Shown here: in pieces, positions 1-6,423 of the stretch
How the letters are laid out: every line of letters starts with the position of its first letter
Position numbering within the stretch: the stretch's first letter is position 1
Assembly: GCA_025998595.1 (NCBI GenBank)
Contig: BNWE01000069.1
Location: forward strand, 1-7,032
Direction of reading: 5' to 3'
DNA: 7,032 bases
DNA from: Alphaproteobacteria bacterium
Lineage (GTDB): Bacteria; Pseudomonadota; Alphaproteobacteria; UBA3830
Notes under the pieces: generated by a model
Database searches by the model: none
Told to the model about the DNA's origin: nothing
Seen by the model: only the letters and a program-made list of their open reading frames with translations
Position numbers and translations under genes: made by a program

Positions 1-72
1 TGTGAAAGCTGAAGCTCTCTCCGCAGAAATCAACGACTATGTTTCCACCGAAATACAATGCAGCAACAAACG
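1..72 (-). repeat. Inverted partial copy of the hemY-like gene
   Basis: Read on the minus strand, these bases match positions 525-596 on the plus strand at every base but one: base 68 against base 529 gives T instead of G. Paired positions sum to 597. The matched part covers the first membrane segment and the loop after it in the HemY-like protein. Similarity stops at base 72 on the inner side. On the outer side it runs to the edge of the window, so the full length is unknown. In the hemY reading frame the copy is preceded by an in-frame TAG, so it cannot itself express a HemY fragment from an upstream start. It could be a real inverted duplication or a fold-back chimera made during amplification or assembly. 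Confidence 0.95.
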
Positions 73-131
73 TCTAATAGTATAAACGACGAAAACGCCA
101 TCATGCAGGAACTACAGATTATGCTTTTCAT
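30..131 (-). pseudogene. Truncated small secreted-protein gene
   Basis: An ATG at 131-129 starts a 33-codon frame that begins MKSIICSSCMM and continues with a hydrophobic stretch, as in a Sec signal peptide. GGAG at 141-138, six bases ahead of the ATG, is a good ribosome binding site, and a promoter lies further upstream (see 163-191). After about 20 codons the frame enters the inverted hemY copy at base 72 and reads out of frame through it to a TGA at 30-32. Its natural 3' part is therefore missing or displaced. The 16 bases around the start (140 to 125) are identical to 4882-4897 at the start of the 184-residue exported protein, and both proteins fit the pattern M-K-x-x-I-x-S-x-C-x-M. I infer that they are paralogues. 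The gene is too short to name. A short intact gene is possible but less likely. Confidence 0.5.
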
Positions 132-162
132 TTTCTTCTCCAATATATAAAACATATGTTTA

Positions 163-191
163 TGTATACATCCAAAAGAATAAATAATCAA
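163..191 (-). promoter_or_regulatory. Promoter of the truncated minus-strand gene
   Basis: On the minus strand, TTGATT (191-186) and TATACA (168-163) are separated by exactly 17 bases, close to the sigma-70-type consensus. Transcription would begin around 156 and give a leader of about 25 bases before the ATG at 131, with the GGAG ribosome binding site inside it. The arrangement supports reading the small downstream frame as a real gene start. Confidence 0.55.
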
Positions 192-198
192 GGAAATT

Positions 199-480
199 TT
201 AAAAGATTTTTTCAAAATATAACGCTAAAACATCAGCATTGGCATCGATTATACTCACGTCTGCATGAGAATGTAAGGTAAAGGCTTTACTCATCTAAAA
301 TTTGTTGCTAAGAATCTTATAGGCCAATGTGACGTTGGATGATCCGATGTCTGCGACACTGGCGTTTATTGCTTCGCTACATTCGGAAACGTATGCGAGC
401 GCTAATGTGATGTTGAACCGAAAAGATAGAGCGCGCGTGCTGCAAGCATCTATGATAGTATAATGCGTAGGAGACGCCAT
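199..480. pseudogene. Degenerate reading frame upstream of hemY, strand undecided
   Basis: No intact gene can be defended here. On the minus strand one frame stays open from an ATG at 480-478 to a TAA at 201-199, with a single TAG at 297-295 directly followed by an ATG. It has no ribosome binding site. On the plus strand a frame from 323 to a TAA at 461-463 contains ANVTLD and ANVML-N motifs 26 codons apart (323-340 and 401-418, 14 of 18 bases alike). The 18 bases at 323-340 match the minus strand of 5583-5566 at 16 positions, which ties this relic to the one at 5442-5785. The protein family is not recognised. Confidence 0.35.
459..473 (+). promoter_or_regulatory. Candidate -10 box and ribosome binding site of hemY
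   Basis: A perfect TATAAT lies at 459-464, and AGGAG at 469-473 stands five bases before the ATG at 479. The ribosome binding site is convincing and fixes the start. The TATAAT is doubtful: transcription from it would begin about 471, almost on the start codon and inside the ribosome binding site, and no good -35 box lies 16-18 bases upstream. Confidence 0.4.
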
Positions 481-1768
481 GAGAAATTTTTTATTGTTGT
501 TTAAAGTTCTATTGTTTCTGTTGCCGTTGGTTGCTGCATTGTATTTCGGTGGAAACATAGTCGTTGATTTCTGCGGAGAGAGCTTCAGCTTTCACATTGT
601 GATTGCAGTATTAGCATGCGAGGCTCTTGTAATCATATGTTGCGTCCTCTGTTCTATAACCAGAAGAATTCGCGATTTATTTCATGAGCATACAGATTAC
701 GAAAAAGGACTCAGTAGTTTGCAGCTGGCGTTTTCTGGAATTCTGCTAAAAGATGCCGGTTCCGCTGAATATAACATTAGAAAAGCCAAGAAACATCTGG
801 GAGACCTACCAATTGTCGGATGGATCGAAGGGCAGATATGTCTAGCCAACAACGAGCATCACCGCGCAAAGTCGATTTTTTACAGTCTCTGCGAACGGGA
901 GAATAATACTGCGTTAGGAGCCTATAGTCTATGCCAAATGGCGGCACAGGAAAAATCAGCGGTGGATGCATTGAACGCCATAAACGAGATCTTAAAAATA
1001 TATCCGGATTCGATAGAGCTGGCATTTCAGGCGATTTCCGTCGCTCTGAGGAGTCATAATTATTATGAAGCTAGGAGGCACATTCCAGCGATTAGAAAGA
1101 CTAAAAAAGCTAAAGTAGTTGAGGCATTGGTATGTTCCGAAGAAGGTATGCATACAAACGATATAAGTCTCGTTGTTGACGCCTATGAATTGGCGCCGGA
1201 GCTGATAGAAAACTCCATTTATTATGTAGATTTTCTGATAAAAGAAAAAAGATACAAGGATGCGCGAAAAGCTCTGTTGAAAGCATATGAGAAAAATCCG
1301 ACAATGGAGCTGTTCTGCAGATATATTTCCTGTGAACAAGATGCCTCAAATCTCGATAAAATAGGATTCGCAGAAAAAGCCGTAGATTTATCTCCGTTAT
1401 CCTGGATTGGTTATTATGGACTCGGCGAAATAGCGATGCATGAGGGCCTATATAAAATAGCATTTGAGAATCTTCTGCTGGCATACGGAAAGAAGCATTA
1501 CAATTTTATCGCCGATAAGCTGGTGAAATCTGCGTCATCTATGACCGAAAAGCCACAGTCTGCCATAGATATACTGTCCAGTACGCTGGAGACGGAAAAC
1601 GTAGAGTTCGTATGGAAATGCAAGAATTGTGGAAGTGAAGACGCAAAATGGATTTCAATTTGTCCGCACTGCGATAGAATAGCCGAATATGAACCGTTTG
1701 AACGAATCGTAAATTCCACTAGTAGAGCGCTTCAATATATAGAAAATGAGAAGGAAACGATATTATAG
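479..1768 (+). CDS. hemY: HemY-like inner-membrane TPR protein with zinc ribbon
   Basis: The 429-residue protein has two membrane segments near the N-terminus (about residues 4-22 and 37-60). Between them is the short G-G-N-I-V-V-D-F loop, which resembles the HemY_N pattern P-G-x-V-x-I-x-W. A basic R-R-I-R-D stretch follows, then a long helical region with TPR-like repeats (about 70-370). The C-terminus has two CxxC pairs, C381/C384 and C395/C398, forming a probable rubredoxin-like zinc ribbon, as in alphaproteobacterial HemY-like proteins. HemY is a membrane protein linked to late haem synthesis, but its exact biochemical role is unsettled. It is usually encoded near hemC/hemD, and neither is visible here. 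LapB/YciM, which regulates lipopolysaccharide synthesis, also combines a membrane anchor, TPRs and a rubredoxin domain. It has only one membrane segment, so HemY fits better. The start is supported by AGGAG five bases upstream. Bases 525-596 are duplicated in inverted form at 1-72. Confidence 0.78.
   Translation: MRNFLLLFKVLLFLLPLVAALYFGGNIVVDFCGESFSFHIVIAVLACEALVIICCVLCSITRRIRDLFHEHTDYEKGLSSLQLAFSGILLKDAGSAEYNIRKAKKHLGDLPIVGWIEGQICLANNEHHRAKSIFYSLCERENNTALGAYSLCQMAAQEKSAVDALNAINEILKIYPDSIELAFQAISVALRSHNYYEARRHIPAIRKTKKAKVVEALVCSEEGMHTNDISLVVDAYELAPELIENSIYYVDFLIKEKRYKDARKALLKAYEKNPTMELFCRYISCEQDASNLDKIGFAEKAVDLSPLSWIGYYGLGEIAMHEGLYKIAFENLLLAYGKKHYNFIADKLVKSASSMTEKPQSAIDILSSTLETENVEFVWKCKNCGSEDAKWISICPHCDRIAEYEPFERIVNSTSRALQYIENEKETIL
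525..596 (+). repeat. Plus-strand partner of the 72-base inverted repeat
   Basis: This is the copy inside the intact HemY-like gene, codons about 16 to 40, and is probably the source of the copy at 1-72. The two arms enclose 73-524, which holds the start codon, ribosome binding site and candidate promoter of the gene. Recombination between the arms would therefore flip the start region away from the rest of the gene. Confidence 0.95.
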
Positions 1769-1861
1769 TTACGTCTGTTAACAGAATGTTCACAATTCTC
1801 ATGCATTATAGCATATGATGTGGTAGATTCGGGGCGGAGTAATATTATAGAATGTGGATCC

Positions 1862-1877
1862 CCAGAAGGTTTTCTGG
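1862..1877 (+). terminator. Weak hairpin after hemY
   Basis: CCAGAA and TTCTGG can form a six-pair stem around a GGTT loop about 95 bases after the hemY stop. The T-rich stretch that follows begins only after six further bases and is broken by G, so this is at best a poor intrinsic terminator. Confidence 0.2.
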
Positions 1878-1907
1878 TGCGCCTTTGTGTTTTTCGATTG
1901 TTTGACG

Positions 1908-1935
1908 TTGTATTTGTTTGGCGTTTTGTGATACT
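1908..1935 (+). promoter_or_regulatory. Candidate secA promoter
   Basis: An extended -10 element, TG-T-GATACT (1927-1935), follows TTGTAT (1908-1913) with a 16-base gap. A better -35-like TTGACG lies at 1902-1907 but is 22 bases away, too far for standard spacing. Transcription from here would begin near 1942 and give a leader of about 50 bases to the secA ATG. A separate promoter agrees with the 225-base gap between hemY and secA. Confidence 0.35.
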
Positions 1936-1993
1936 TTAGCTTGTTCGTTTTTTGCCATGAGTAATTTGGTGTGTGCCGCTATGGAGCATTAGG

Positions 1994-4690
1994 ATGTTTA
2001 AGTTTTTGAAGTTGGTTTTTGGTTCCCACAACGATAGAGTTGTAAAAAAATATCTAAAGATTACGGAAGAGATAAATGCTTTCGAAGAATCAATTGTGTC
2101 TCTATCTGATGAGCAGTTGCGCGAAAAAACTGTTGAATTTAGAGCGCGTCTAGCTGAGAACGAGACTCTTAACGATATTCTTCCAGAGGCATTCGCTGTT
2201 GTTAGAGAGGCATCCAAGAGGACGCTTGGTCTTCGTCCATTCGATGTGCAGATGGTGGGAGCGCTAGTACTTCACAATGGAATGATCGCCGAAATGAAAA
2301 CCGGAGAGGGAAAGACCCTCGTGGCGTCAATGGCGGTTTACCTGAATGCTCTGGAGGGAAAAGGAGTTCACGTCGTTACGGTCAACGATTACCTTGCTCG
2401 ACGCGACGCCGAATGGATGGGAAAAATTTATAGGTTTCTTGGACTTACCGTTGGTATCATTGTGCATGGTCTGACGGATTTCCAGAGAAAAGAGCAGTAC
2501 GCTTGCGATGTTACATATGCTACCAACAACGAGCTTGGCTTTGATTATCTGCGGGATAACATGAAGTTCTATTCTAAGGAACTGGTAATGCGTCCATTTA
2601 ACTATGCTATCGTTGACGAGGTCGACAGCATATTGATAGACGAAGCTCGTACTCCGTTGATTATATCCGGCGCAGCCGAAGATTCCGCTGATTTGTACAT
2701 GCGAGTCGATTCCATCATTCCGAAATTATTTAAAGAAGATTACGAAATTGACGAAAAGCACCGGGGAGTAACCCTAACGGAAGCTGGAAATGAACACATC
2801 GAGAATCTCTTGTATGAAGCTGGTCTTCTGCAAACACATAATCTCTACGACATACAAAATATAACAATTGTACATCACGCAAATCAGGCTCTTAAGGCGC
2901 ATCATTTGTTTAAAAGAGATGTAGATTACATCGTAAAAAATGGGAAAGTCATAATAATTGATGAATTCACCGGAAGAATGATGGAGGGGCGCCGCTACTC
3001 GGACGGACTGCACCAGGCTATAGAAGCCAAGGAAAAAGTGCACGTAGAAATGGAAAATCAGACGCTGGCTTCCATAACGTTCCAGAACTTCTTTAGAATG
3101 TACAAGAAATTGTCCGGTATGACTGGAACAGCCGAAACCGAAGCCCAGGAGTTATCGGAAATATATAATGTGGAGACGGTCGTTATTCCGACGAACGTTC
3201 CGGTTGCTCGCCAGGATCTTGACGACGAGGTCTACAGAACCGCAGAAGAAAAATACAACGCCATTGTCACTCTGATTAGAGAATGCAATGCTCGAAAGCA
3301 ACCGGTTCTGGTTGGTACCGTCAGCATCGAGAAGTCGGAAGTTATTTCGGCAATTCTCGAGAGGGAGGGAATTCAACACAGTGTTCTCAACGCCAGATAT
3401 CACGATGTGGAAGCTCAAATCATAGCAGACGCCGGAAAATCAGGCGCTGTCACCATCGCTACCAACATGGCTGGTAGAGGTACCGACATAAAATTGGGTG
3501 GAAATCTCGAGGCAAGATTGGCCAGAGAATTAATGGGTGTTGAAGATGTAGAACTGAGGAAAAAAATCCAAGAAAGCATAGAAGAAGAAATCGCCAAGGA
3601 CTTCGAAGTCGTAAAAGCGGCCGGAGGTCTGTATGTGGTTGGTACAGAGCGCCACGAAAGCAGAAGAATAGATAATCAGCTGCGTGGTAGATCTGGACGT
3701 CAGGGAGACCCGGGCGCATCGAAGTTCTTCCTATCGCTGGAAGATGACCTAATGCGTATTTTCGGTGCAGAAAAATTGGATTCCATGCTTCTAAAACTGG
3801 GAATAGAAAAAGGTGAGGCTATCACGCATCCGTGGGTAAATAAGGCGCTGGAAAAAGCTCAGATGAGAGTAGAAGCCAGGAACTACGATATCCGCAAGCA
3901 TTTGCTTAAGTTTGACGACGTGATGAATGATCAGAGAAAGGTCATATACGAGCAGAGACATGAGCTTATGGCGGAAGACGCGAATCTGGCCGAAGACGTA
4001 AATGATATGCGTCTGGATGTCATAAGAAAAACAATCTACGATTTCGTTCCGGATAATACTCCATATGAATTCTGGGATCGTCATCTCATTAACGAAAGGA
4101 TAGCCGAGTTTTTTGGAAACGACATATTCCTGAAAGATGACGATAATTTATCAAGAGATAACGCCGTCGATGTAATATTCGAGCAGGTCACCCAAAAAAT
4201 GCAGGACAAAGAAAATCTCTATACTCCTCATATGATGAGATATATGGAAAGAACGGTTTTGCTGCGTATGATTGATCAATATTGGAAAGAGCATCTGCTT
4301 AATTTGGATAGAGTTCGCCAAGGAATTAATTTGAGAGCATATGCTCAGCGAGATCCGCTAAACGAGTATAAACAGGAGGCGTTCTCTCTGTTTGAAAGAA
4401 TGTGCAATACCGTAAGAGAAGAGTCCGTCAAGACGTTGTCGTTGTTCGAGCTGTCCGGCATAAGAAAAGACGATGAATTGGACGAACTCCTGTTTGGCGG
4501 CAGTGGTTTTTCTGAATCAAACGAGTTTGGAGGATTTGGTGATTTTGATGGTTTTGATCCAAATTCCAATCAGTTCTCCGAGGATACAATCAGAGAAAGT
4601 CGCGATGACTTGTTCGCAATTTCTAGAAACGCCGATTGTCCCTGCGGAAGTGGTCTAAGATATAAGAATTGCTGTGGAAAAGTTCAGTAG
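1994..4690 (+). CDS. secA: Protein translocase ATPase SecA
   Basis: SecA is the motor that pushes unfolded preproteins through SecYEG using ATP. From the ATG at 1994 it is 898 residues, the usual full length. Visible landmarks include:
- Walker A, GEGKT, at 104-108;
- Walker B, DEVD, at 208-211;
- the preprotein cross-linking region after about residue 220;
- the second ATPase domain with [13 protein letters not shown] (491-503) and RGRSGRQGD (564-572);
- helical scaffold and wing regions, then a Gly/Phe/Asp-rich linker at about 835-862;
- a complete C-terminal zinc finger with C882, C884, C893 and C894, the tail that binds SecB and lipid in other bacteria.
An in-frame GTG at 1973 would add seven residues, but GGAG at 1983-1986, seven bases before the ATG, and the family-typical [11 protein letters not shown] start favour 1994. 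No frameshift or missing motif was seen. Confidence 0.98.
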   Translation: MFKFLKLVFGSHNDRVVKKYLKITEEINAFEESIVSLSDEQLREKTVEFRARLAENETLNDILPEAFAVVREASKRTLGLRPFDVQMVGALVLHNGMIAEMKTGEGKTLVASMAVYLNALEGKGVHVVTVNDYLARRDAEWMGKIYRFLGLTVGIIVHGLTDFQRKEQYACDVTYATNNELGFDYLRDNMKFYSKELVMRPFNYAIVDEVDSILIDEARTPLIISGAAEDSADLYMRVDSIIPKLFKEDYEIDEKHRGVTLTEAGNEHIENLLYEAGLLQTHNLYDIQNITIVHHANQALKAHHLFKRDVDYIVKNGKVIIIDEFTGRMMEGRRYSDGLHQAIEAKEKVHVEMENQTLASITFQNFFRMYKKLSGMTGTAETEAQELSEIYNVETVVIPTNVPVARQDLDDEVYRTAEEKYNAIVTLIRECNARKQPVLVGTVSIEKSEVISAILEREGIQHSVLNARYHDVEAQIIADAGKSGAVTIATNMAGRGTDIKLGGNLEARLARELMGVEDVELRKKIQESIEEEIAKDFEVVKAAGGLYVVGTERHESRRIDNQLRGRSGRQGDPGASKFFLSLEDDLMRIFGAEKLDSMLLKLGIEKGEAITHPWVNKALEKAQMRVEARNYDIRKHLLKFDDVMNDQRKVIYEQRHELMAEDANLAEDVNDMRLDVIRKTIYDFVPDNTPYEFWDRHLINERIAEFFGNDIFLKDDDNLSRDNAVDVIFEQVTQKMQDKENLYTPHMMRYMERTVLLRMIDQYWKEHLLNLDRVRQGINLRAYAQRDPLNEYKQEAFSLFERMCNTVREESVKTLSLFELSGIRKDDELDELLFGGSGFSESNEFGGFGDFDGFDPNSNQFSEDTIRESRDDLFAISRNADCPCGSGLRYKNCCGKVQ

Positions 4691-4715
4691 GAGTTGTTGC
4701 TGAATAATATGGACA
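4688..4715 (+). repeat. 28-base repeat, copy after secA
   Basis: Starting exactly at the secA stop codon, this block matches 5443-5470 at 25 of 28 bases. The second copy also starts exactly at a stop codon (TAG). Read on the minus strand, both encode a serine-leucine-phenylalanine tail (S-I-L-F-S-N-N-S here, S-T-L-F-R-N-N-S in the other copy). On the plus strand they read E-L-x-L-N-N-x-D. A further shared block, GGATTCAAC, lies downstream in both (4767-4775 and 5564-5572). I read this as the remains of a duplicated, decaying gene end and not as a regulatory site. Confidence 0.75.
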
Positions 4716-4800
4716 AGCGACATGTGCGAACAGATAGTACACGAGAGTGTGAATCAGATCATGCAGGGATTCAACCTCGATCGGTGTATCGCATCTAAAT

Positions 4801-4820
4801 AGGAAAATATATGTTTTCCT
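4801..4820 (+). terminator. AT-rich hairpin between secA and the next gene
   Basis: AGGAAAA (4801-4807) and TTTTCCT (4814-4820) form a seven-pair stem around TATATG, followed by only TT and then C. It is about 110 bases after secA. The short T-run and weak stem make it a poor terminator candidate, although its position just before a new promoter is suggestive. Confidence 0.3.
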
Positions 4821-4832
4821 TTCAAAAAACAC

Positions 4833-4860
4833 TTGACGGGAAGTTTTTTTTTGCTAAAAT
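4833..4860 (+). promoter_or_regulatory. Strong promoter of the 184-residue exported protein
   Basis: TTGACG (4833-4838) and TAAAAT (4855-4860) are separated by 16 bases that include a run of nine Ts. This is the best promoter match in the window. Transcription should begin near 4867, giving a leader of about 24 AT-rich bases. The GAGAGAAG sequence just ahead of the ATG at 4891 is a moderate ribosome binding site. Confidence 0.7.
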
Positions 4861-4890
4861 CATATAGCTTTTTTAATATGAGAGAAGAAA

Positions 4891-5445
4891 ATGAAAAAAC
4901 TGATATATAGCGCATGTGTAATGATAATGATGTCATCTACACAGTTCGAAGTTCAAGGGGAAGAACTGCATCTGCAGGATGTTGTTAATGATGTTGATGG
5001 TTCTGCCTGGAATATCGTTAGACTGGATGGCGAGTACATAGATGATCCAGAAAACATAGACGAAATTTTTGGTGCGTATGCAAATTGGGCAGATTTTGTG
5101 GATCACGAAGGAGGTTATATAATTGATTCCCTGCATCATCATCATGCTGAGGAGGCAACTGCTGTAGCAGTCCTTCCAGATGACGGATATGATTCAGTTG
5201 AGCACAGTTCCATTTTTGGAGGAAGAGCTGTATGGAATGCAGCAATGTCTGTTAATGAAGCTAATGAAGCTATGAATAGAGAAGACCGCTATCATGAGTA
5301 CGCTGCAGCCGTAGCAAAAGCGCTTCGCCGAGTTAGGTGGACTGAGTGTGGTATGTGTACCCCACCACCACCTAAACCAAAAGGATGCTTTAGTTGTCTT
5401 TATGAGTGTTTTGCCCGCCTGTTTTTTAGGAGACACAACGATTAG
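4891..5445 (+). CDS. Exported protein of unknown family, acidic with Cys/Pro-rich basic tail
   Basis: I do not recognise this 184-residue protein. It starts with a Sec-type signal peptide: two lysines, then a hydrophobic core to about residue 16, and a plausible cleavage after V-Q-G (21-23). The mature part is acidic to about residue 110, with H-H-H-H at 82-85. It then becomes helical and basic (137-150). The last 34 residues hold C153, C156, C166, C169 and C173 around a four-proline run (158-161), and end in an aromatic/Arg stretch, F-F-R-R. No lipobox was found: C9 lies inside the hydrophobic core. The gene has its own strong promoter, and its start region shares 16 identical bases with the truncated gene at 30-131. 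A secreted effector or periplasmic protein whose five tail cysteines bind metal, form disulfides or are modified is possible, but this is inference. Confidence 0.85.
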   Translation: MKKLIYSACVMIMMSSTQFEVQGEELHLQDVVNDVDGSAWNIVRLDGEYIDDPENIDEIFGAYANWADFVDHEGGYIIDSLHHHHAEEATAVAVLPDDGYDSVEHSSIFGGRAVWNAAMSVNEANEAMNREDRYHEYAAAVAKALRRVRWTECGMCTPPPPKPKGCFSCLYECFARLFFRRHND

Positions 5446-5785
5446 GAATTGTTTCTGAATAATGTGGACATATTCTCGTTTGAAGAGTCCACATACTTGA
5501 CCATCGACGACGACGAAGAGTCCATGATGAAGGAGCTTTCAAACAGTAGCTAAAGCAGAAAATGGATTCAACGTCACGTTGGCGGTGCTCATTCTGCAGG
5601 GATTATCTATAATTTCTGCAATTTTCGTCATCAGCAGAGCAAAGATGAAGCTTGCGGTTGCGAGAAAAATGTGCGTACAATCTATTGTTGCAACATTTTC
5701 GAGAAGTTTTTGCGATAATTCAGGGTATTCAGAAGAATTAGCCTTTGCATCTCGACTAAAAAAACGTTATCTTCACTATACATGA
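5442..5785. pseudogene. Decayed small membrane-protein gene, strand undecided
   Basis: Both strands carry protein-like frames that are broken. On the minus strand, an ATG at 5783-5781 opens a frame that would run to the TAA at 5444-5442 as about 114 residues after two single-base corrections. One is at the run of seven As (5758-5764); the other is near 5541, where a TGA now ends the middle part. This protein would have one hydrophobic segment (I-F-L-A-T-A-S-F-I-F-A-L-L-M) and a serine-rich tail. On the plus strand, a GTG at 5464 gives an acidic 29-residue piece, and another frame is open from the stop just before 5534 to a TGA at 5783-5785, also with a hydrophobic segment. Sixteen of 18 bases at 5566-5583 match 340-323 in inverted orientation. 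The family is not recognised, and I cannot decide the coding strand from sequence alone. Confidence 0.45.
5443..5470 (+). repeat. 28-base repeat, copy after the exported-protein gene
   Basis: This is the second copy of the block at 4688-4715, again beginning at the TAG of the gene before it. Here the block also contains, on the minus strand, the TAA (5444-5442) of the decayed frame next door, so the two stop codons overlap tail to tail. Just inside, ATGTGGAC (5462-5469) can pair with a GTCCACAT that ends near 5493, but no T-run follows, so this is not a standard terminator. Confidence 0.75.
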
Positions 5786-5801
5786 TAGCCTATGCATGTA
5801 G

Positions 5802-5807
5802 TATAAT
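5802..5807 (+). promoter_or_regulatory. Candidate -10 box of proQ
   Basis: A perfect TATAAT lies 29 bases before the proQ ATG. Transcription would begin near 5814 and leave a 22-base leader containing the AGGA ribosome binding site. No recognisable -35 box lies at the right distance, so the call depends on the -10 box and its position. Confidence 0.35.
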
Positions 5808-5835
5808 TTGTTGGAAGCTAGTTAAAAGGAAAAAG

Positions 5836-6360
5836 ATGAGTAGTACATTAAAACTTTCGCCATTGGCTCTCGAAAAAATTCGCGAGCGCTCTCGGTTACA
5901 AAAGATGATGGAAGAGGAACAATTATTAAAGAAAAAAGAAGCGATGCTAAAGTCCGCAAAAGAAAAGGCAGAAAAGCGAAACATTGAAAAACAAAAGCTT
6001 TATAAGCAGAAGTTAGAGAAAAAACAAAGGTATCAGGAATTTGTGCAGAAACGGGATAAAGTTCTGCAGTGGCTTTTTGAGCAGTACCCTTTGTGCTTTA
6101 GGAAAATAGATCCGCTACCACTGAAAGTTGGCATTATAAATGATATTCTTGCGACTATTCCGGAGGATAGCGAACTTTCCAAGAGTAGTTTCCGCAAGAC
6201 GATAGCTGGTTATACTCACACGAAAGCATATCTGCAGTCGCTAATTTCCAACCAGTATAGATATGATCTGGCCGGCAATCAAACCGAAGAAGTATCTGAG
6301 GATAACAAACAGTCTGCTCAATTGAAGCTGGATGAAAAGGCTAAGCGCAAGAATAAGTAA
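5836..6360 (+). CDS. proQ: ProQ/FinO-family RNA chaperone
   Basis: Proteins of this family bind structured RNAs and 3' hairpins and act in post-transcriptional control by small RNAs. The 174-residue product starts at the ATG at 5836, with AGGA (5827-5830) five bases upstream. An in-frame ATG at 5782 would add 18 unrelated residues and has no ribosome binding site. Residues 11-75 form a highly charged Lys/Glu helix, likely a coiled coil or RNA-contacting arm. Residues 76-160 are the ProQ/FinO domain: L-F-E-Q-Y-P-L-C-F (80-88), P-L-K-V-G-I (95-100), a conserved S-S-F-R-K helix near 117-121 and Y-R-Y-D-L-A-G-N (141-148). The closing segment is again rich in Lys/Glu. In E. coli ProQ the extra region sits mainly after this domain; here most of it is in front. 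The gene stands alone, with no partner genes visible. Confidence 0.88.
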   Translation: MSSTLKLSPLALEKIRERSRLQKMMEEEQLLKKKEAMLKSAKEKAEKRNIEKQKLYKQKLEKKQRYQEFVQKRDKVLQWLFEQYPLCFRKIDPLPLKVGIINDILATIPEDSELSKSSFRKTIAGYTHTKAYLQSLISNQYRYDLAGNQTEEVSEDNKQSAQLKLDEKAKRKNK

Positions 6361-6423
6361 CTTTTAGGATAAGATTGATGTTTTAGAGCAGAGCTATACC
6401 TTTCGTAAATAAGGAGTTGGAAA

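Noticed and set aside
1973..1993. GTG start giving SecA seven extra residues
   Set aside because: The ATG at 1994 has a well-spaced GGAG and gives the family-typical start; the added residues resemble nothing in SecA.
3283..3477. Open frames on other frames and on the minus strand inside secA and hemY
   Set aside because: They lie fully within well-conserved coding sequence, lack ribosome binding sites and show no family features; they are shadows.
4623..4832. Minus-strand 69-codon frame after secA
   Set aside because: It overlaps the conserved zinc-finger end of secA and does not follow the frame of the repeat shared with 5443-5470; probably a chance frame across a relic.
5110..5160. Histidine run as an engineered purification tag
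   Set aside because: It is four histidines in the middle of a protein with native-looking codons, not a terminal tag.
5462..5493. Stem ATGTGGAC/GTCCACAT as terminator of the exported-protein gene
   Set aside because: The stem is real, but the loop is long and no T-run follows.
5782..5835. Earlier in-frame ATG for proQ at 5782
   Set aside because: It lacks a ribosome binding site and would put the start ahead of the candidate TATAAT; the ATG at 5836 has AGGA at good spacing.
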